64,000 nt of DNA from Vibrio amylolyticus (GCF_023145695.1 NZ_JAJHVV010000001.1:434001-498000), one strand, 5' to 3'. Numbered from the stretch's first letter, positions 1 through 11,039 are shown. The notes: generated by a model from the letters alone, not told the origin. Made by a program: numbers and translations.

Positions 1-63
1 GCAAGCACTGATAAATAATAAGGCAAAGGAGACAAAAGCAGTTTTAAAGAGTGAAAGATTCAT
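1..63 (-). CDS. Slp-family outer-membrane lipoprotein, N-terminal fragment (YeaY-like, by context)
   Basis: Only the first 21 codons lie in the window; the gene continues off the left edge. They encode a charged N-terminus, a hydrophobic stretch and a lipobox ending in Ile-Ser-Ala-Cys, with the Cys as codon 21, so this is a type II lipoprotein signal peptide. In E. coli the Slp paralogue yeaY lies directly beside tsaB and yoaA, the order seen here, so an Slp-family lipoprotein is the likely identity. That assignment is inference from context, because no mature sequence is visible. Confidence 0.55.
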   Translation of the reverse strand, partial: MNLSLFKTAFVSFALLFISAC

Positions 64-124
64 AGTCGGCTCTTAGATTGAAGGGAGTTAAGAAAAAGTG
101 TCAAGATAGCGAGGACGGTTGGCG

Positions 125-454
125 CTAGATATAGATATCGACACCAAGTAACTTAGCAAGTTCCTCTCGTTTAGATTGAGTCATCACTGAAAGGTACTCT
201 TGCATCGCTTTGCGACTTTGCCCTTCTGGAAGGTCGTATTGGACTTGAGCACGGTGAATTTCAGATTCACTAACATGACGAATGGAATTAGAAACGGCAT
301 CAGCAACCTGTGTGGTTTGCCCTACAGCGGTTTGCCCGACTGCTGTCGAGGATTGCCCTTTCTTTACCTCACTTTTTTTACTCGCTTTGCTAGTCTTAGT
401 AGTCTTATTACTACCTGGAACTATCGAAGGAGGTAAGCCATTAATAGAGACCAT
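125..454 (-). CDS. Hypothetical protein, 109 aa, disordered N-terminal half
   Basis: I do not recognise this family. The first half (about residues 1-55) is rich in Ser, Thr, Lys and Gln and holds a short tandem repeat (TAVGQ twice), so it is probably disordered. The second half (about 60-109) looks helical, with charged segments around ESEIHRAQV and QSKREELAKLLGV. There is no signal peptide and no membrane segment. A good ribosome-binding site (GGGAAG) precedes the ATG. It sits downstream of tsaB on the same strand, about 70 bases away, so it may be cotranscribed with it. The composition suggests a small soluble adaptor-like protein, but no function can be given. Confidence 0.7.
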   Translation of the reverse strand: MVSINGLPPSIVPGSNKTTKTSKASKKSEVKKGQSSTAVGQTAVGQTTQVADAVSNSIRHVSESEIHRAQVQYDLPEGQSRKAMQEYLSVMTQSKREELAKLLGVDIYI

Positions 455-525
455 ACTCTTCCCTTATTAATGGGCCAGCGAACTGACCCAATTCCACGGT
501 TAAAATCCGCTAAGTGCGTTTAACG

Positions 526-1233
526 CTACTCTCTTCCCGGCAATTTCTTCCAGGTCACTTTATCTCGTAGGTAAACAGGGCTTGCATGCTCTGCATCTAC
601 GGTATTGCCATTTACCCACTCAAATTGAGCTAAGTAAGCAATATCGATCGCTTCTGGGTAAAGAACATCACTTTCACTACTACCTAAATCTAACGAAAGC
701 TCCGACAATGTTTCTTGGTACGCTCCCCAACCCGTTCCTGCGAGATGCCAAACAGATTGATCTTTTTCTATCTGTTGAACAAGCTCACTTGGCGGAATGA
801 CACACTCTGCATCCACTTCAGCCCAAGTGCCGTTTTCTTGACGACTAAAGCGTCCCCAGTAAACTTCACTCATTCTCGCGTCAATTGCACAGGCAACCTC
901 AGTGTGGCCGTGTTTGCGGAAACTTCCTTCAGCCATTGCTGCCAACGTTGAGATGCCAATCATTGGCAACTCTGCACCAAACGCTAAACCTTGTGCAATA
1001 CCGATGCCAATACGTACACCCGTAAAGCTACCCGGGCCTCGGCCAAAGGCTAATGCATCAACCTCTGCTAAGGTTAAACCCGCTTCTTTTAAGACTTCAT
1101 CAACCATAGGTAAGATTTTTTTTGTATGATCGCGAGGTGCAACTTCACTTCTTGCGAAAACTTGATCGCCTGAAATCAGAGCCACAGAGCAGTTTTCTGT
1201 CGCGGTATCTAAAGCAAGGATTTTTACACTCAT
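526..1233 (-). CDS. tsaB: tRNA threonylcarbamoyladenosine biosynthesis protein TsaB
   Basis: TsaB is the non-catalytic partner that holds TsaD and TsaE together in the complex making the t6A modification at position 37 of ANN-decoding tRNAs. The 235-residue length fits the family. The N-terminal ASKHA-type strand ([15 protein letters not shown]) and the [13 protein letters not shown] signature near residue 70 are both present and intact. The gene lies 15 bases downstream of yoaA on the same strand, the same pairing as in E. coli (yoaA-tsaB), so the two are probably cotranscribed. Identity is secure. The older name is yeaZ. Confidence 0.96.
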   Translation of the reverse strand: MSVKILALDTATENCSVALISGDQVFARSEVAPRDHTKKILPMVDEVLKEAGLTLAEVDALAFGRGPGSFTGVRIGIGIAQGLAFGAELPMIGISTLAAMAEGSFRKHGHTEVACAIDARMSEVYWGRFSRQENGTWAEVDAECVIPPSELVQQIEKDQSVWHLAGTGWGAYQETLSELSLDLGSSESDVLYPEAIDIAYLAQFEWVNGNTVDAEHASPVYLRDKVTWKKLPGRE

Positions 1234-1248
1234 TGATATCTCTATCTT

Positions 1249-3186
1249 TTAATTAATTTGGTTAACTTCTGGCTGTTCAAGCTGTTTGAGAAAAGCCTGT
1301 ACAGTATTGAGATCCCGTGTTCTCGGAATCGGCGGCAAACTGGCTAAAAACAGTCGCCCATAATCTTTGGTTACTAAGCGATTATCACAGATAATCAGTG
1401 CACCGTGGTCACTTCTATCTCGGATAAGACGCCCCACCCCTTGCTTTAGCGTAATCACTGCATCAGGTAGCTGAACTTGAGCAAATGGGTCTCCCCCTTT
1501 TAATCGACAATCTTCAATGCGTGCTTTTAATAGCGGATCATCAGGGGCGGTAAACGGCAATTTATCGATGATAACACAGCTTAATGCGTCACCTCTAACA
1601 TCAATCCCTTCCCAAAAAGCGCCCGTCGCTACTAACAACGCGTTACCTAACTCCATAAATTCAGCCAAGGTTTTCTGCTTGCTCGTCTCTCCTTGCAAAA
1701 GAACGGGGATCGACAAGGTTTCTCTAAAACGCTCACCTAACTCGCGCATCATGCTATGAGACGTGCATAAAAAGAAGCAGCGTCCTTGGTTTTGCTCGAT
1801 CACAGGGCCAAGCATATCAACCAGTATATCGGCCATGCCTGGGCTATTCGGCTCAGGCAAGTAACGCGGCACACATAATCTCGCTTGGGTTTGATAATCA
1901 AATGGGCTCGGTAGAGCGAGTTTTTGTTTTGGAACCAGACCTAAACGCGCAGTGAAGTGACCAAAATCTTCATTTACCGCCAGTGTAGCCGAAGTAAAGA
2001 TCCATGCGCCTTGCTTTAATTCAATCTGTTCATGAAATTTGTCAGCAACCGATAAAGGCGTAATATGGAGGGTAAAATGACGTGGCGTGGTATCAAACCA
2101 ATAAGAATAGCCGGTGATTGAAACGTCACACACTCGCTCTATTCGCGCTTTGATCATATTAGCTCGTTCAAAAGCCGTGTCGAGCAGTTGGCTTCTTCCC
2201 AAAGCAAGTTTTAGCACTTCAATCGCAAAATCTATTGAATCTTGCAAACGTTGTATTTCACGAGCAACGGCTGGTGAGTTCATCGCTTCACGCCAGTTAC
2301 CACGAAAGTTCGCATCGCCTAGAATAATGCGCAGGTCACTGGCCGACTGTATAAGGCTGTCGCCGACCTTTTGAAGCTGACGCATGTCTTTCGCTTCCGT
2401 CCGATAAGCAATTTCGATATCTTTAGCTAATTCTTGAACCTGCCGGCTCGAGACTGACTGACCGAAGTATTGACTTGCTATATCTGGGAGCTGATGAGCT
2501 TCATCAAAAATAAAGACATCAGCTTCAGGAATAAGCTCACCGAAGCCTGTTTCCTTTATCGCTAAATCCGCCAGAAAGAGATGATGGTTAACCACCACGA
2601 CGTCTGAGTCCATTGCTCGCTTTCGAGCTTTTAACACGAAACAATCGGTAAAGCTTGGACACTCTTTCCCAAGACAATTGTCGTTGGTTGAGGTAATCGT
2701 GGGAATAACTGGGCTATCTTCAGCAATTTCATCACAATCGCCAAGATCACCACTTTTGGTTTGAGAGGCCCAACTGCGTACCTTGATGAGTTGAGTGAGC
2801 AGCGTGGGATCAGCGGTATTAGTGTGGCTTTCCACCATTTGACGACTCAACCTATCTAAACACAAATAGTTTGAACGGCCTTTCAATAGTGCCACTTGAC
2901 CATAAAACCCTAACGCGTCGACCATTAACGGCAGGTCTCGGTGGAAAAGTTGCTCTTGAAGGTTTTTAGATCCGGTACTGATGATAACTTTCTTGCCACT
3001 CATGAGAGCGGGAACAAGGTACGCAAATGTTTTTCCTGTTCCAGTCCCTGCCTCTACAACCAGTTGACTCTGTTTATCAATCGCATCATAAACGGCCTGA
3101 GCCATATCCAGCTGCGGCTGTCTTGGTTGAAATCCTGGAATCGCTTTACCTAACGCTCCATCGGCAGAGAAGGTTTTTAAGATCAT
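1249..3186 (-). CDS. yoaA: ATP-dependent DNA helicase YoaA (DinG/XPD family)
   Basis: A superfamily 2 iron-sulphur helicase of 645 aa. The Walker A motif is EAGTGTGKT near residue 45 and the DEAH box is FDEAHQ near residue 228. Between them lie the Cys residues expected for the 4Fe-4S cluster (YLC, then the DNC and KEC...DC group around residues 108-185). Motif VI near the C-terminus reads QGVGRLIRDR. In E. coli YoaA associates with the HolC subunit of DNA polymerase III and helps repair damaged replication forks. Here it is the upstream partner of tsaB. No truncation or odd codon use is seen. Confidence 0.95.
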   Translation of the reverse strand: MILKTFSADGALGKAIPGFQPRQPQLDMAQAVYDAIDKQSQLVVEAGTGTGKTFAYLVPALMSGKKVIISTGSKNLQEQLFHRDLPLMVDALGFYGQVALLKGRSNYLCLDRLSRQMVESHTNTADPTLLTQLIKVRSWASQTKSGDLGDCDEIAEDSPVIPTITSTNDNCLGKECPSFTDCFVLKARKRAMDSDVVVVNHHLFLADLAIKETGFGELIPEADVFIFDEAHQLPDIASQYFGQSVSSRQVQELAKDIEIAYRTEAKDMRQLQKVGDSLIQSASDLRIILGDANFRGNWREAMNSPAVAREIQRLQDSIDFAIEVLKLALGRSQLLDTAFERANMIKARIERVCDVSITGYSYWFDTTPRHFTLHITPLSVADKFHEQIELKQGAWIFTSATLAVNEDFGHFTARLGLVPKQKLALPSPFDYQTQARLCVPRYLPEPNSPGMADILVDMLGPVIEQNQGRCFFLCTSHSMMRELGERFRETLSIPVLLQGETSKQKTLAEFMELGNALLVATGAFWEGIDVRGDALSCVIIDKLPFTAPDDPLLKARIEDCRLKGGDPFAQVQLPDAVITLKQGVGRLIRDRSDHGALIICDNRLVTKDYGRLFLASLPPIPRTRDLNTVQAFLKQLEQPEVNQIN

Positions 3187-3303
3187 GAGAGAAGACTAGC
3201 AATAAAAGATGGGGGGATTATGTCAGCTTTAGTGAGCCGGCGCGAATCAGATTATGATCCGCACCGGAGGTGTTTGGTTTTAGTTTGTGAGCGTCTTAGA
3301 GAG

Positions 3304-3504
3304 TTATTTTCTGTTTAAATAGCGAGATAGCCAAGCTGGTCCATCAAATCCGTTATCGTCGCTGAGTATGGCTTTCGCCGCGTCACTTGGTGAGGCTTTG
3401 TTCTCCCACATTTCAGTTAACATTGCTTCATCAACATCATGATCGCCTACAAGCTTATTTACTCGCTCTACATACAATTTTCGCGCTAGTAGTTCTTTAT
3501 CCAT
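3304..3504 (-). CDS. Hypothetical small protein, 66 aa
   Basis: Acidic, soluble-looking protein without signal peptide or membrane helix. I do not recognise the family. The N-terminal half is helical (KELLARKLYVERVNKLV) and the C-terminus ends in WLSRYLNRK. I start it at the ATG at 3504, because an AGAGGTG sequence lies at a suitable distance upstream; the in-frame GTG nine bases earlier overlaps that site. It is monocistronic-looking, between yoaA and the divergent purU. The good ribosome-binding site and ordered sequence support a real gene. Function unknown. Confidence 0.75.
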   Translation of the reverse strand: MDKELLARKLYVERVNKLVGDHDVDEAMLTEMWENKASPSDAAKAILSDDNGFDGPAWLSRYLNRK

Positions 3505-3625
3505 ATATAGCACCTCTGATACTTCTTACTACAGAAACCACAACAAAATGAGCAAACCTTGATTAATGGTAACGATCTTTTGTTGAAACATGCTCGATAA
3601 TAGATTAATTATAGCAGGTATATTG

Positions 3626-3653
3626 CGGGTCACGTCACCGTTCACGTAACCCG
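3626..3653 (+). promoter_or_regulatory. Inverted repeat in the purU leader
   Basis: CGGGTCACGT and ACGTAACCCG form 10-base arms with one mismatch, separated by eight bases, about 47 bases upstream of the purU start. No T-run follows, so it is not a plain terminator. It could be an operator or an RNA hairpin in the 5' untranslated region. The role is not known. Confidence 0.4.
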
Positions 3654-3700
3654 AAATTAGTTTTAAGCCCAAAAAAATAATTCATGGAAGTAATACACAA

Positions 3701-4534
3701 ATGGAAAAAAAAACACTCCTAACCCATTGCAAAGATGCACCTGGGCTCATTTCAAAAATCACGAATATTTGTTATAAGCACCAACTCAACATTATCCACA
3801 ATAATGAGTTTGTTGATAACACCAGTGGTCACTTCTTCATGCGTACTGAATTAGAAGGTTACTTCAACGACCAAACGCTTCTCGCTGATCTTGACCAAGC
3901 CTTACCTGAAGGTACAAAACGAAGCTTAGTAAACTCAACACGTAAACGTATTGTCGTGCTAGTAACTAAAGAGTCGCACTGCTTAGGCGACATTTTGATG
4001 AAGAATTTCGATGGCAGCTTAGATGTTGATATTGCAGCCGTTGTCGGTAACTACGATACACTGCAAAGTCTAACTGAACGTTTTGATATTCCTTACCACG
4101 CTGTGTCTCATGAAGGGCTAAACCGCGAAGAGCATGAAGAAAAAGTACTTGAAGTAATTGAGCAGTATGATGCTGACTACTTAGTACTAGCAAAATATAT
4201 GCGAGTACTAACACCGGGTTTTGTTGAAAAGTACAACCATAAGATCATCAACATTCACCACAGCTTCTTACCTGCATTTATTGGGGCTAAGCCTTACCAA
4301 CAAGCGTATGAGCGTGGCGTGAAGATCATCGGTGCAACGGCTCACTTTGTGACTAACGATCTCGATGAAGGTCCTATCATTAAACAAGACGTTATTCCTG
4401 TTGATCATAACTTTAGTGCTCAAGATATGGCACGAGCAGGCCGCGATGTTGAGAAGAACGTTTTAAGTAAAGCGTTAAATAAAGTTCTTAATGACCACGT
4501 CTTTGTATATGGCAACAAAACCGTCATCCTTTAG
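3701..4534 (+). CDS. purU: Formyltetrahydrofolate deformylase
   Basis: Hydrolyses 10-formyl-tetrahydrofolate to formate and tetrahydrofolate, balancing the one-carbon pool and feeding formate to purine synthesis through PurT. The 277-residue protein has an N-terminal ACT domain (about 1-85, starting KKTLLTHCKDAPGLISKI) and a C-terminal formyltransferase fold. The catalytic region around INIHHSFLPAF holds the conserved Asn and His, and the later THDLDEGPI-like segment (NDLDEGPIIKQD) holds the Asp. It is monocistronic and followed by a strong bidirectional terminator shared with fadH. The identity is clear. Confidence 0.96.
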   Translation: MEKKTLLTHCKDAPGLISKITNICYKHQLNIIHNNEFVDNTSGHFFMRTELEGYFNDQTLLADLDQALPEGTKRSLVNSTRKRIVVLVTKESHCLGDILMKNFDGSLDVDIAAVVGNYDTLQSLTERFDIPYHAVSHEGLNREEHEEKVLEVIEQYDADYLVLAKYMRVLTPGFVEKYNHKIINIHHSFLPAFIGAKPYQQAYERGVKIIGATAHFVTNDLDEGPIIKQDVIPVDHNFSAQDMARAGRDVEKNVLSKALNKVLNDHVFVYGNKTVIL

Positions 4535-4624
4535 ACTTCAGCATTCTTTTGGCTTCAACACTGTTTATGCCTCAAAGAGTTATCTAGTTGCTTGATGACC
4601 TAGCTAATACAGATTCTTATCAAG

Positions 4625-4675
4625 AAAAATGGCGCTGGCTTTTACTGATTAATAGTAGAGCCAGCGCCATTTTTA
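4625..4675. terminator. Bidirectional terminator between purU and fadH
   Basis: A long stem (ATGGCGCTGGCT pairing with AGCCAGCGCCAT, with a further TACT/AGTA pairing inside) flanked by A-runs on the left and T-runs on the right. It can end both convergent genes. Confidence 0.9.
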
Positions 4676-4690
4676 TACCGATTACAAAAC

Positions 4691-6748
<2,058 letters not shown>

Positions 6749-6905
6749 TCAGCAATAAATCAAACAGGTGTTTACATTTTTGCAACACCGGTCAAGTTCA
6801 TGGTAAATGTGAGCAACGATGAACGCAGGGCGAGCGTTTCAACCATGATCATTTTGCTTTATCGTACTTTTTCTCCAATGATTGATAGACAAGAAAAAAT
6901 TACCT

Positions 6906-7171
6906 AGGGTCTGTTGATCTTTCGTGCTGATTTTTGCGGTAACTTGTTGGGTATTTAGGCAAGGCAGAGGTTTTGATAGGTAGTCACTCTACCTGATAAG
7001 CCGATAACGCAGAATAAATGACCAACAAGTGCCGCCCGAAGGGTTCAGCTAAAATCGTTTTATGCTTTGTTAATGAATATTTGCTTAGAATAACTAGGCT
7101 ACAAACTCATTGCCGCGCCTAAAACGATTTTATCTCGAACAAAACTTAACCACGGAAGAACAACAGACCCT
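6906..7171. mobile_element. MITE-like element, 266 bp, with inverted terminal repeats
   Basis: The ends are AGGGTCTGTTG and CAACAGACCCT, a perfect 11-base inverted repeat; similarity continues imperfectly to about 25 bases (left CTTTCGTGCTGA, right complement CTTCCGTGGTTA). Inside are two more inverted pairs: ACTTGTTGG/CCAACAAGT (about 6952-7030) and a copy of TAAAATCGTTTTA facing TAAAACGATTTTA. There is no open reading frame of note and no convincing target-site duplication. It fills the space between fadH and sppA. The structure suggests a non-autonomous transposable element mobilised by a transposase elsewhere, which is inference. Confidence 0.7.
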
Positions 7172-7319
7172 TGCACATCGGGCGTCGTCTTAATCATTGA
7201 ATCTTATCTAAAACACCGGATAACACTGTGGTTGTTTGGTATATGGAGATCACGTAGGATATGAAAAGCCCTTCAAACTGCATCATGGACTCTGTTAGGT
7301 CAACTACAGTGAAGATTCG

Positions 7320-9185
7320 ATGAAAAAACTATTCAAATTTATTGGTTTGATATTTAAAGGCATTTGGAAACTTATTACCTTTATTCGTCTTGCATTAACA
7401 AATCTTATTTTTATTCTCAGCCTTGTGGTTGTTTATTTCCTATTCACCAGTACTGGCAGTGAACTTCCAGAAGTAAAACAACAATCAGCACTGGTACTCA
7501 ACCTCTCTGGACCGATTGTTGAGCAGAGAACCTATAACAACCCAATGGACTCTCTAACGGGATCGCTATTTGGCCAAGACTTACCTAAAGAGAATGTCTT
7601 GTTTGATATCGTAGACACCATTCGACACGCTCAAGAAGATGATCAAATTCAAGGACTGGTTCTGTCACTTCGTAGCCTGCCAGAAACGAACTTGACTAAG
7701 TTAAGATACATCGCCAAAGCGCTCAATGAGTTCAAAGCGTCTGGAAAGCCGATTTACGCTGTGGGTGAAATCTACAATCAGAGCCAATATTACCTCGCCA
7801 GTTACGCCAATAAGATATTCCTTTCACCAGATGGCGCGGTGCTGTTAAAAGGCTATAGTGCCTATTCTTTATACTACAAAACACTACTAGAGAAACTCGA
7901 TGTAAACACCCATGTGTTTAGAGTGGGTAGTTATAAGTCAGCGATAGAACCTTTCATTCGTGAAGATATGTCTGAAGAGGCCAAAGAGTCTGCTGCTCGT
8001 TGGTTAACACAACATTGGGGTGCTTACGTCGATGACGTAGCGACGAATCGCCAAATGGATGCTAAGACGCTCAATCCTTCTATGGATGAATTCCTTGCCC
8101 AACTCAAAGCGGTTGACGGCAATTTAGCTGAGCTTTCACTTAAGTTAGGCTTGGTTGATGAACTTGCCACCAGACAACAGGTTCGAAGTGGACTAGCAGA
8201 AGTCTTTGGTAGTGATGGTAAAGATAGCTACCAAGCGATGGGCTATTACGAATACCGTACGACTATGTCTCCTAAAATGAGCATTGAAACTGACGACATC
8301 GCTGTTGTCGTTGCAAGTGGTGCCATTATGGACGGTAAGCAATCGCGCAATAACGTTGGTGGTGACACCACGGCAAGCCTTCTTCGCCAAGCACGTAACG
8401 ATGATAACGTTAAAGCGGTCGTGTTACGTGTCGACAGCCCGGGTGGCAGTGCGTTTGCTTCTGAAGTAATTCGTAATGAAATTGACGCTCTAAGAGAAGC
8501 CAACAAACCAGTAGTCGTCTCTATGTCGAGCCTTGCCGCATCAGGCGGTTACTGGATCTCAATGAGTGCGGACAAAATTATTGCCCAACCAACAACGTTA
8601 ACGGGTTCTATTGGTATATTCAGTGTGATTACCACCTTCGAAAAAGGACTCAATAAACTCGGTGTTTATAGTGATGGTATCGGAACCTCACCATTCTCAG
8701 GGGTTGGTATCACAACGGGCATGTCACAAGGCGCAAAAGATGCATTCCAAATGGGTGTTGAACATGGCTATAACCGTTTTGTTGGGCTCGTCAGTGAAAA
8801 CCGTGATATTTCTCTAGAAGCACTTGAACGTATTGCTGAGGGTCGAGTTTGGACAGGGCGAGATGCGATGGAGCATGGTCTTGTCGATAAAATGGGTGAC
8901 TTTGATGATGCTATCTCTCTTGCCGCTGAACTTGCCGAGATTGAGAGTTACAACATCTATTGGGTAGAAGAGCCGCTTTCTCCAGCTCAGAAGTTCTTCC
9001 AAGAGATGATGAATCAAGTCTATGTGCAGTTCAATATCGATGTATCTAGCTGGTTACCAGCATCTTGGATTCCGTCAACATGGCAGCCAATGATGAATCA
9101 AGTAGCCGCCGATATCTCTTTACTCGATAGCTTTAACGATCCTAAGGGGCAATACGCCTTCTGTTTAAACTGTCAGGTACAGTAA
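7320..9185 (+). CDS. sppA: Signal peptide peptidase SppA, 67K type
   Basis: Inner-membrane S49 serine protease that degrades signal peptides after their release. The 621 residues hold one N-terminal membrane anchor (about 25-44) and two tandem S49 domains. The catalytic Ser-Lys pair is visible: Lys206 in VGSYKSAIEPF in the N-terminal domain and Ser408 in SLAASGGYW in the C-terminal domain, agreeing with Lys209/Ser409 of E. coli. It is preceded by the MITE-like element and followed by a terminator. A second S49 protease, SohB, is encoded later in the window. Confidence 0.96.
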   Translation: MKKLFKFIGLIFKGIWKLITFIRLALTNLIFILSLVVVYFLFTSTGSELPEVKQQSALVLNLSGPIVEQRTYNNPMDSLTGSLFGQDLPKENVLFDIVDTIRHAQEDDQIQGLVLSLRSLPETNLTKLRYIAKALNEFKASGKPIYAVGEIYNQSQYYLASYANKIFLSPDGAVLLKGYSAYSLYYKTLLEKLDVNTHVFRVGSYKSAIEPFIREDMSEEAKESAARWLTQHWGAYVDDVATNRQMDAKTLNPSMDEFLAQLKAVDGNLAELSLKLGLVDELATRQQVRSGLAEVFGSDGKDSYQAMGYYEYRTTMSPKMSIETDDIAVVVASGAIMDGKQSRNNVGGDTTASLLRQARNDDNVKAVVLRVDSPGGSAFASEVIRNEIDALREANKPVVVSMSSLAASGGYWISMSADKIIAQPTTLTGSIGIFSVITTFEKGLNKLGVYSDGIGTSPFSGVGITTGMSQGAKDAFQMGVEHGYNRFVGLVSENRDISLEALERIAEGRVWTGRDAMEHGLVDKMGDFDDAISLAAELAEIESYNIYWVEEPLSPAQKFFQEMMNQVYVQFNIDVSSWLPASWIPSTWQPMMNQVAADISLLDSFNDPKGQYAFCLNCQVQ

Positions 9186-9244
9186 TTAGAAAGCAGTAAT
9201 AGAAAGAGTGCTGTTATCGTAAAATACGGTAACCATAAATAATT

Positions 9245-9275
9245 AAGGCCAGCTGTCATTCTAGAGCTGGCCTTA
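9245..9275. terminator. Bidirectional terminator after sppA
   Basis: AAGGCCAGCT and AGCTGGCCTT form a ten-base stem with a ten-base loop followed by TATT. It lies between convergent sppA and the Crp-family gene and may serve both. Confidence 0.85.
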
Positions 9276-9304
9276 TTCTTATCTACACTGTTTAGTGAGC
9301 AACT

Positions 9305-9958
9305 CTAATTCAAAAGAAAGTTTTCTAGCTCTTGATGATCCTTAATGACCACCACTCCATCTCGCTTAATAAGCAGATCCATGTCGATTAACTGCTTCAA
9401 CACGCGACGATAAACTCGTTCCGAACAGCCAAATCGCGTCGCTTCTTTATTGATCTGTGAAAAGTTAACGGGCTCTGTTAACCCCTGCTCTCGCAGTTTA
9501 ATATCCCACGCAATATTATAAATGAGCGGGTGGAGAAAACGTTTCATCGTCAGGCTCATCCCTTCTTGATATCGACAAGCTAGGGAATGGCTTAACCACC
9601 ATGAAATCTGAGGGCTCTCCCTCAAAATGGTTTCAAATACAGTAATGGGGAGAATAAACACCTCAACAGACTCATTTGCCACCACGGTAAATTGGCACGG
9701 CTTTTGGCTCAAAAATTCAACTTCACCAAATAAATGCTGAGAAACGAAATGACGGCCTAGACTGTACGCCCTTCCATTTTCAGCCACGCACTCGAGGCCA
9801 AACTCACCAAGCTCTATCCAATACAAACGTTCAACCACTTGCCCTTGTGTTAGCAACACATCGCCCTGCTCAAGATGAAGCGACGTCAATGGCCTCTTAT
9901 CCAGTTCAGCTAAAAATGCACTTAGCCCTTGTGCCGCTAATGTATTTATACCGTTCAT
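9305..9958 (-). CDS. Crp/Fnr-family transcriptional regulator (YeiL-like)
   Basis: The 217-residue protein has an N-terminal cyclic-nucleotide-binding-type beta-roll (about 20-120, with GEFGLECV and FGEVEFLS), a dimerisation helix, and a C-terminal winged helix-turn-helix (about 150-215; NKEATRFGCSERVYRRVL is the recognition region). The FNR-type N-terminal Cys cluster is absent. Overall form and the GEVEFLS segment recall E. coli YeiL, a Crp relative encoded beside nucleoside genes. It is transcribed divergently from a purine nucleoside phosphorylase gene 106 bases away, so it may control that gene. The ligand is unknown. The symbol is left empty because the YeiL resemblance is from memory only. 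Confidence 0.85.
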   Translation of the reverse strand: MNGINTLAAQGLSAFLAELDKRPLTSLHLEQGDVLLTQGQVVERLYWIELGEFGLECVAENGRAYSLGRHFVSQHLFGEVEFLSQKPCQFTVVANESVEVFILPITVFETILRESPQISWWLSHSLACRYQEGMSLTMKRFLHPLIYNIAWDIKLREQGLTEPVNFSQINKEATRFGCSERVYRRVLKQLIDMDLLIKRDGVVVIKDHQELENFLLN

Positions 9959-9993
9959 ATTTCCTCAAACTTTGAGTTCGCGCGATGCATAGC

Positions 9994-10005
9994 GGACAAA
10001 TGTCC
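9994..10005. promoter_or_regulatory. Candidate operator between the Crp-family gene and deoD
   Basis: GGACA-AA-TGTCC is a perfect inverted repeat with a two-base centre in the 106-base divergent intergenic region. Its place between the two starts fits a shared operator for the Crp-family regulator, but it is short and unlike known CRP or FNR sites. Confidence 0.4.
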
Positions 10006-10064
10006 TATTGGTACTGAAATCGATAAATTAATCTAGCATTTTATGATGTAAAAAGGACCAACCT

Positions 10065-10775
10065 ATGACCCCACATAATAATGCAGCCATTGGTGATTTT
10101 TCGGAAACCGTCCTTATGCCTGGCGATCCGTTACGAGCAAAATTCATTGCTGAAAACTACCTTGATAACGTACGCCTAGTCACCGATGTACGTAATGTTC
10201 TAGGCTACACAGGTGAGTATCAAAGCTCCCCAATTTCAATCATGGCACACGGAATGGGAACCCCCTCAATTTCCATCTACCTTCACGAGCTGATCACTGT
10301 GTATGGAGTAAAAAAAGCCATACGTGTGGGAAGTTGTGGAGGCGTTGCGGATCACTTAGATCTAAAAGATATCATTGTGGTCACAGGCGCAGGAACCGCC
10401 AACGCAATGAACCGAGCCAAATTCGCTGGTTACGATTACCCCGCGACACCGGACTTTGAACTTCTAAGGCAGTGTTGGACGAGCGCTGAACAATTAGAGA
10501 TCAAGCCAACCTTTGGCAACATCTTCACCAACGACTTCTTCTACGATGATCCAGAAGCCTTACTCCCCGCTCTGCAGCGCTTTAATATTCTTGCCATGGA
10601 CATGGAAACGTCTGCCCTTTTCACCATCGCCGCGGAAAAACGCATTCAAGCGCTGAGTATTCTTACCGTCTCCGATCACGTAGTGAAAGGCGGGGAAATG
10701 TCGCCAGAAGAGAGACAAGCAAGCTTTGATCAAATGATTCGATTGGCGCTTGATACGGCTATTAACTCGAAATAG
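10065..10775 (+). CDS. deoD: Purine nucleoside phosphorylase, DeoD type
   Basis: Cleaves purine (deoxy)ribonucleosides with phosphate to free base and (deoxy)ribose-1-phosphate. The 236-residue length and motifs are those of the hexameric trimer-of-dimers family: PGDPLRAKFIAENYL near the start, the phosphate-binding RVGSCGG near residue 85, and MDMETSALF near 180. SDHV near residue 205 contains the catalytic Asp region. It lies apart from any deoCAB genes, so it is probably a second, orphan copy; Vibrio genomes commonly carry two. A divergent Crp-family regulator is next to it. A good ribosome-binding site (AAAGGACC) precedes the ATG. Confidence 0.93.
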   Translation: MTPHNNAAIGDFSETVLMPGDPLRAKFIAENYLDNVRLVTDVRNVLGYTGEYQSSPISIMAHGMGTPSISIYLHELITVYGVKKAIRVGSCGGVADHLDLKDIIVVTGAGTANAMNRAKFAGYDYPATPDFELLRQCWTSAEQLEIKPTFGNIFTNDFFYDDPEALLPALQRFNILAMDMETSALFTIAAEKRIQALSILTVSDHVVKGGEMSPEERQASFDQMIRLALDTAINSK

Positions 10776-10997
10776 CCGCTTCTTTTTGAAAAGGTACAGT
10801 GGGAAGAGTCAAACATCTATATTTCACTCGATGAATCTAATGAAGCTGAAAAATAGCGGAATTTTCAGCATTCAAAAAATCCATTAATAACTTCGATTTT
10901 GATTCAGCTCTCTTCCTACTAATAGACGATGAACAGAAAATAGAACTTTAACTTACAAAATATACATCAAGCATAGAATTTAATACTGACAACGGTC

Positions 10998-11003
10998 TAT
11001 AAT
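10998..11003 (+). promoter_or_regulatory. Candidate -10 box of ansA
   Basis: A consensus TATAAT lies 24-36 bases before the two possible ansA starts. No clear -35 element is seen at the usual spacing. If used, the leader would be very short. Confidence 0.4.
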
Positions 11004-11039
11004 CGCCGCCTGTTCCCAATTCATCATATGGTTTTCAAC

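Noticed and set aside
11028..11039. The earlier ATG of ansA as start
   Set aside because: It adds four residues not seen at the N-terminus of E. coli AnsA and has no better ribosome-binding site. It cannot be excluded.
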